Notes under the pieces: model-generated | Told to the model about the DNA's origin: nothing | The model's input: only the letters and a program-made list of their open reading frames with translations | Database searches by the model: none | Shown: in pieces, positions 55,720 to 64,000 of the stretch | Position numbering within the stretch: the stretch's first letter is position 1 | How the letters are laid out: the number at the start of each line of letters is the position of its first letter | Program-made: the position numbers and the translations under genes | From: Mariprofundus sp. NF | GTDB lineage: Bacteria > Pseudomonadota > Zetaproteobacteria > Mariprofundales > Mariprofundaceae | NCBI RefSeq assembly: GCF_013387455.1 | Contig: NZ_VWNC01000004.1 | Location: forward strand, 62,001-126,000 | DNA: 64,000 nucleotides | Direction of reading: 5' to 3'

Positions 55720-58700
55720 ATGGCTAAGCAAGCATCATTGAAACGCATTCGTAAAAATTTCGGTAGTATCAAGTCTCCTATCAGCATGCCAAACATGTTG
55801 AATCTGCAGACCGAGTCCTATCATGAATTTGTCGGTTATGGCGAAGCTGTGAATGACTCCAGACTGGCGACAGTTTTCCAGTCTGTATTCCCGGTTCGTG
55901 ATTATGCCGGTAATGCTGAGCTGGGTTTTGAAGGGCTCGAGTATAGCCCTCCCCGCTACGATCTTGACGAGTGTCGTCGTCGTGATTTGACCTATGCCCT
56001 GCCGGTTAAGGTCAAGCTGCGCCTGAAGATCTTTGACAATGAGGGTGAGAAGCGCGGTAAGCGCAAGGTTCGCGAAGTACGCGACCAGTCCGTATACATG
56101 GGTGAAATCCCCCGCATGACCGAGCATGGCTCGTTCATCATCAATGGTACCGAGCGTGCCATCGTTTCCCAGATGCACCGTTCTCCGGGTGTATTCTTTG
56201 ATCATGATCGCGGTAAAACACATGCTTCAGGTAAATTCCTGTTTAAAGCACGTGTGATTCCTTACCGTGGCTCATGGCTCGATTTTGAATTTGATGCAAA
56301 AGATAAGGTGAATTTCCGTATCGATCTGCGTCGCAAAATGCCTGTTGGCATCCTGCTTAAGGCGATCGGCCTCTCCACACAGGATATCCTGGATCGTTTT
56401 TATCAGCGTCGCACCTACCGCTTCAGTAAAGATGGTGTGCAGGTTAAATTTGTACCTGAACTGTTTGAAGGCACACGTGCGGTTACCGCCATCAAGGTTG
56501 GTAATAAGCGCATTGTTGCTGAAGGCAAGAAGTTCACCAAGGTGGCTATTAAGCGCCTGACCGAAGCTGAAATCGACTGGATTGATGTGCCGCTTGAGAG
56601 TGTGGTCGGTGAGGCTGCAGCTGAACCTATCCTGATCGCCGGTGGCGAGATTCTGATTGATCACAATCAGGAGCTGACTGAAGACTCTATCTCTGAGCTG
56701 CAGGCAGCAGGCATCAAAGAGTTCGACTGTCTGCTGATTGACACCTCGGTTCGTGGCCCCTGGTTGGCTGATACCCTGCGTCTGGATATGGTTCAGTCGC
56801 GTGAAGAGGCGCGTGTTGAGATCTACCGCATGATGCGCCCTGGTGAGCCGCCAACAGTTGAAACTGCAAAAGCGCTGTTTGAATCACTGTTTTATGATCC
56901 ATCCCGTTATGACCTCTCCCGTGTTGGCCGTATGAAACTCAACAGCCGTCTGGGTATTGATAACGATGCTGTTCCTCTGGATCAGGGCACACTGCGTGAT
57001 GAAGATATCCTGCTAGCCCTTGATACACTGCTCTCACTGCGTGATGGCATCGGTGAAGTGGATGATATCGATCATCTCGGTAACCGTCGTCTGCGCTCTG
57101 TAGGCGAGCTGCTGGAGAACCAGATTCGTGTTGGACTGGTACGCATGGAGCGTGCTGTTCGTGAGCGTCTGAGCTCTGGCGATCTGACTGAGATGATGCC
57201 TTCTGATGTTGTTAATGCCAAACCGTTGATCGCATCGGTGAAAGAGTTCTTCGGTTCATCCCAGCTTTCACAGTTTATGGATCAGACCAACCCTCTTTCA
57301 GAAGTGACGCATAAACGTCGCCTCTCGGCCCTCGGCCCTGGTGGTCTTTCTCGTGAACGTGCCGGATTTGAAGTTCGAGATGTACATCCAACCCATTACG
57401 GTCGTCTCTGTCCTATTGAGACGCCTGAAGGTCCAAACATCGGTCTGATCAACTCACTGGCTACCTATGCCAAGGTAAACGATTTCGGTTTCCTTGAATC
57501 GCCATACCGTAGGGTTGTTGATGGACAGGTAACCGACGTAGTTGATTACCTCTCTGCAATTGATGAGGCCACCCCGGTTATTGCCCAGGCCAATGCAAAA
57601 GTGGATGAGAATGGTCGCTTTGTGAATGATCTGATCCAGTGTCGTCAGGGTGGTGAGTTCATCATGGCTGACTCGGCTGGCATCAACTATATGGATGTCT
57701 CACCATCACAGGTGGTTTCTGTTTGTGCAGGCCTGATTCCATTCCTTGAGCACGATGATGCGAACCGCGCATTGATGGGTTCAAACATGCAGCGTCAGGC
57801 TGTGCCTCTGCTGCGTAGCGAGAAGCCGCTGGTAGGTACCGGCATGGAAGCGCCACTGGCACGTGACTCGGGTGTATCTCAGGTTGCCCGTCGTGGTGGT
57901 GTTGTTGAGCGCGTTGATGGCGAACGAATTGTAGTGAAGGTGTATGACGACGAGCAGGTTGAAGGTGAACCCGGCGTAGATATCTATCGCCTGTTCAAGT
58001 ATCGCCGCTCCAATCAGAACACCTGCTTTAACCAGCGTCCGCTGGTTAAGAGTGGCGAACTTGTTGCCAAGGGCGACATCATCGCAGATGGTCCATCCAC
58101 GGATCTGGGCGAGTTGGCACTGGGCCGCAATGCACTGGTAGCACTGATGCCATGGCGTGGATACAACTTCGAGGATGCGATTGTGATCTCCGAGAAGCTG
58201 GTAAAAGAGGATGTTTATACCTCGATCCACATTGAAGAGTTTGAAGCGGTTGCCCGTGATACCAAACTCGGTGCTGAAGAGATCACCCGCGATATTCCGA
58301 ATGTCGGTGAAGAGGCACTGCGTCATCTTGATGATTGCGGTATCGCTTATATCGGCGCGGAAGTAAAACAGGGCGATATCCTTGTTGGTAAGATCACACC
58401 GAAGGGTGAAACCCAGCTCTCTCCTGAAGAGAAATTGCTGCGTGCGATCTTCGGTGAGAAAGCATCCGATGTTCGTGATACCTCCATGCGCGTTAAACCC
58501 GGTGATGAGGGCGTTGTTGTTGACGTTCAGGTCTTCACCCGTCGTGGCGACGAGAAAGATGATCGTGCCAAGGTAATTGAAGAGAGCTCTATTGAGCAGC
58601 TCTATGCTGATAAGGAAGATGAGCGCCGTATTCTTGAGGGCAATGCAGTAAGTCGTCTTGGCGACCTTCTGATTGGCCAGAGTGCTGCCAAGTTCAAGGG

Positions 58701-59814
58701 ACTTAAAGCAGGCACAGAGATCAAGGCTGAACATATTGAAGCGCTGAATCTACGTGATCTCACCGGTGTCTCTGTTGCTGATGACACTGTCAATGAACGT
58801 GTTGCCGAGATTCTTGAGTCGATGGACAAAGAGCGCGGCAGACTTGAGTCACGCTTTGAAGAGAAAGTGGCCAAGGTTCGTGAAGGCTCTGAGCTGAAAC
58901 CTGGTGTGATTAAGGTTGTGAAAGTGTTTGTGGCTGTGAAGCGCAAGCTGCAGCCGGGTGACAAGATGGCGGGTCGTCATGGTAACAAGGGTGTTATTTC
59001 GGTCATCGTTCCGGAAGAGGATATGCCATATACCGAAGATGGCACACCTGTTGATATCTGTCTGAACCCGCTGGGCGTACCTTCACGAATGAATATCGGT
59101 CAGATTTTCGAGATTCATATGGGCTGGGCTGGCAGTGAGCTTGGTAAGAAGATTGACGGCATGCTCAAAGACAAAATGCCAACTGAAGAGCTGCGCGCAT
59201 TCCTGCTGGAGTGCTACCTCGAAGATGAGCAGGCATGCAGCGATATCAAGGGCATGGATGAAGAGTCACTGCTTGAGTTGGCACATAATCTGCGTGGCGG
59301 CATTCCTATCGCTACTCCGGTGTTCGATGGTGCGAAAGAGCATCATGTTCAGCGTATGCTGAAACTTGCCGACAAGCCTGAATCGGGTCAGACCATGCTC
59401 TATGATGGTCGTACCGGCGAGCCGTTTGATCGTCCGATTACTATCGGCATGATGTATATCCTTAAGCTGCATCATCTGGTGGATGAGAAGATTCATGCTC
59501 GTTCAACCGGTCCATACTCGCTTGTTACGCAGCAGCCGCTGGGTGGTAAGGCGCAGTTCGGTGGCCAGCGTTTCGGTGAGATGGAAGTTTGGGCACTGGA
59601 AGCATACGGCGCGGCTTACACGCTGCAGGAGATGCTGACTGTGAAGTCGGATGATGTGCAGGGCCGTACGAAGATGTACGAGTCGATTGTACGCGGTGAT
59701 ATGTCGTTTGACGCAGGTATTCCTGAGTCCTTTAACGTTATGACCAAAGAATTGAATGCTCTGGGTATTGACCTTGCCATGGTCAAACGTCCAGCCGTGA
59801 ACGAAGGAGAATAA
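55720..59814 (+). CDS. rpoB: DNA-directed RNA polymerase subunit beta
   Basis: 1,364-aa beta subunit. Conserved blocks: [12 protein letters not shown] near the start, the rifampicin region [20 protein letters not shown] and [40 protein letters not shown], then [19 protein letters not shown] and [20 protein letters not shown] near the end. Residues of the rifampicin site are wild type by sight (S, D, H and R in place). The ATG has a GAGG site upstream. It lies 3 bp before rpoC. Confidence 0.99.
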   Translation: MAKQASLKRIRKNFGSIKSPISMPNMLNLQTESYHEFVGYGEAVNDSRLATVFQSVFPVRDYAGNAELGFEGLEYSPPRYDLDECRRRDLTYALPVKVKLRLKIFDNEGEKRGKRKVREVRDQSVYMGEIPRMTEHGSFIINGTERAIVSQMHRSPGVFFDHDRGKTHASGKFLFKARVIPYRGSWLDFEFDAKDKVNFRIDLRRKMPVGILLKAIGLSTQDILDRFYQRRTYRFSKDGVQVKFVPELFEGTRAVTAIKVGNKRIVAEGKKFTKVAIKRLTEAEIDWIDVPLESVVGEAAAEPILIAGGEILIDHNQELTEDSISELQAAGIKEFDCLLIDTSVRGPWLADTLRLDMVQSREEARVEIYRMMRPGEPPTVETAKALFESLFYDPSRYDLSRVGRMKLNSRLGIDNDAVPLDQGTLRDEDILLALDTLLSLRDGIGEVDDIDHLGNRRLRSVGELLENQIRVGLVRMERAVRERLSSGDLTEMMPSDVVNAKPLIASVKEFFGSSQLSQFMDQTNPLSEVTHKRRLSALGPGGLSRERAGFEVRDVHPTHYGRLCPIETPEGPNIGLINSLATYAKVNDFGFLESPYRRVVDGQVTDVVDYLSAIDEATPVIAQANAKVDENGRFVNDLIQCRQGGEFIMADSAGINYMDVSPSQVVSVCAGLIPFLEHDDANRALMGSNMQRQAVPLLRSEKPLVGTGMEAPLARDSGVSQVARRGGVVERVDGERIVVKVYDDEQVEGEPGVDIYRLFKYRRSNQNTCFNQRPLVKSGELVAKGDIIADGPSTDLGELALGRNALVALMPWRGYNFEDAIVISEKLVKEDVYTSIHIEEFEAVARDTKLGAEEITRDIPNVGEEALRHLDDCGIAYIGAEVKQGDILVGKITPKGETQLSPEEKLLRAIFGEKASDVRDTSMRVKPGDEGVVVDVQVFTRRGDEKDDRAKVIEESSIEQLYADKEDERRILEGNAVSRLGDLLIGQSAAKFKGLKAGTEIKAEHIEALNLRDLTGVSVADDTVNERVAEILESMDKERGRLESRFEEKVAKVREGSELKPGVIKVVKVFVAVKRKLQPGDKMAGRHGNKGVISVIVPEEDMPYTEDGTPVDICLNPLGVPSRMNIGQIFEIHMGWAGSELGKKIDGMLKDKMPTEELRAFLLECYLEDEQACSDIKGMDEESLLELAHNLRGGIPIATPVFDGAKEHHVQRMLKLADKPESGQTMLYDGRTGEPFDRPITIGMMYILKLHHLVDEKIHARSTGPYSLVTQQPLGGKAQFGGQRFGEMEVWALEAYGAAYTLQEMLTVKSDDVQGRTKMYESIVRGDMSFDAGIPESFNVMTKELNALGIDLAMVKRPAVNEGE

Positions 59815-59817
59815 GTT

Positions 59818-64000
<4,183 letters not shown>

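Overview
The window is a stretch of bacterial chromosome centred on the probable replication origin. Base composition is moderate, coding is dense, and no phage, IS element or CRISPR array is visible. Gene order follows gammaproteobacterial conventions: rpmH-rnpA-yidD-yidC-mnmE, mnmG-rsmG-parA-parB, secG followed by tRNA-Leu(GAG), tRNA-Thr/Tyr/Gly/Thr-tuf-secE-nusG, and rplKAJL-rpoBC. A phosphoribulokinase gene lies among these housekeeping genes, which points to a Calvin-cycle autotroph. With outer-membrane proteins (MipA/OmpV, a BamA-like barrel, a lipocalin) this suggests a Gram-negative chemolithoautotroph. My best guess is a zetaproteobacterium of the Mariprofundus type, from overall gene character and not from a search.

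Layout. 1-4.2 kb (+): an M16 peptidase pair, rsmD and hemC. 4.3-16 kb is mixed: a glycosyltransferase, a ferredoxin-type reductase, two secreted EF-hand proteins, a YdjM-like membrane protein, an O-methyltransferase / ion permease / CBS operon, and a leftward cluster of a pyrimidine-dimer glycosylase-DUF1722 protein, a DUF523-DUF1722 protein, a lipocalin and a stand-alone DUF523 (TudS-like) protein. Then come MipA and a PfkB kinase. 15.7-17.3 kb (-): tpiA-secG-tRNA-Leu, followed by five tandem 55-bp hairpin repeats. 17.4-20 kb: rsmA (+) and comF-grxC-carbonic anhydrase (-). 20-23.5 kb (+): bioF-H-C-D. 23.5-31 kb: a DUF2235 hydrolase, a NUDIX hydrolase, a two-component system, purN, a DUF2157 protein and purM.

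Origin region. gyrB, recF, dnaN and dnaA all read leftward. The 1.06 kb between dnaN and dnaA holds a duplicated DnaA-box module, two copies exactly 620 bp apart, and is the likely oriC. From dnaA rightward run rpmH, rnpA, yidD, yidC, mnmE, prk, mnmG, rsmG, parA and parB. Two parS-like sites contain the GTG start codons of mnmG and parA. After parB come mtnA, a BamA-like protein and coaD, then the tRNA-tuf, secE-nusG and ribosomal protein-RNA polymerase genes, with rpoC running off the right edge.

No clearly new defence or mobile system is visible. The points that most deserve a second look are the duplicated origin module, the parS sites embedded in start codons, the apparent non-canonical starts of rnpA (CTG) and mnmE (ATT), the 55-bp hairpin array after tRNA-Leu, and the cluster linking UV-dimer repair with DUF523/DUF1722 proteins.
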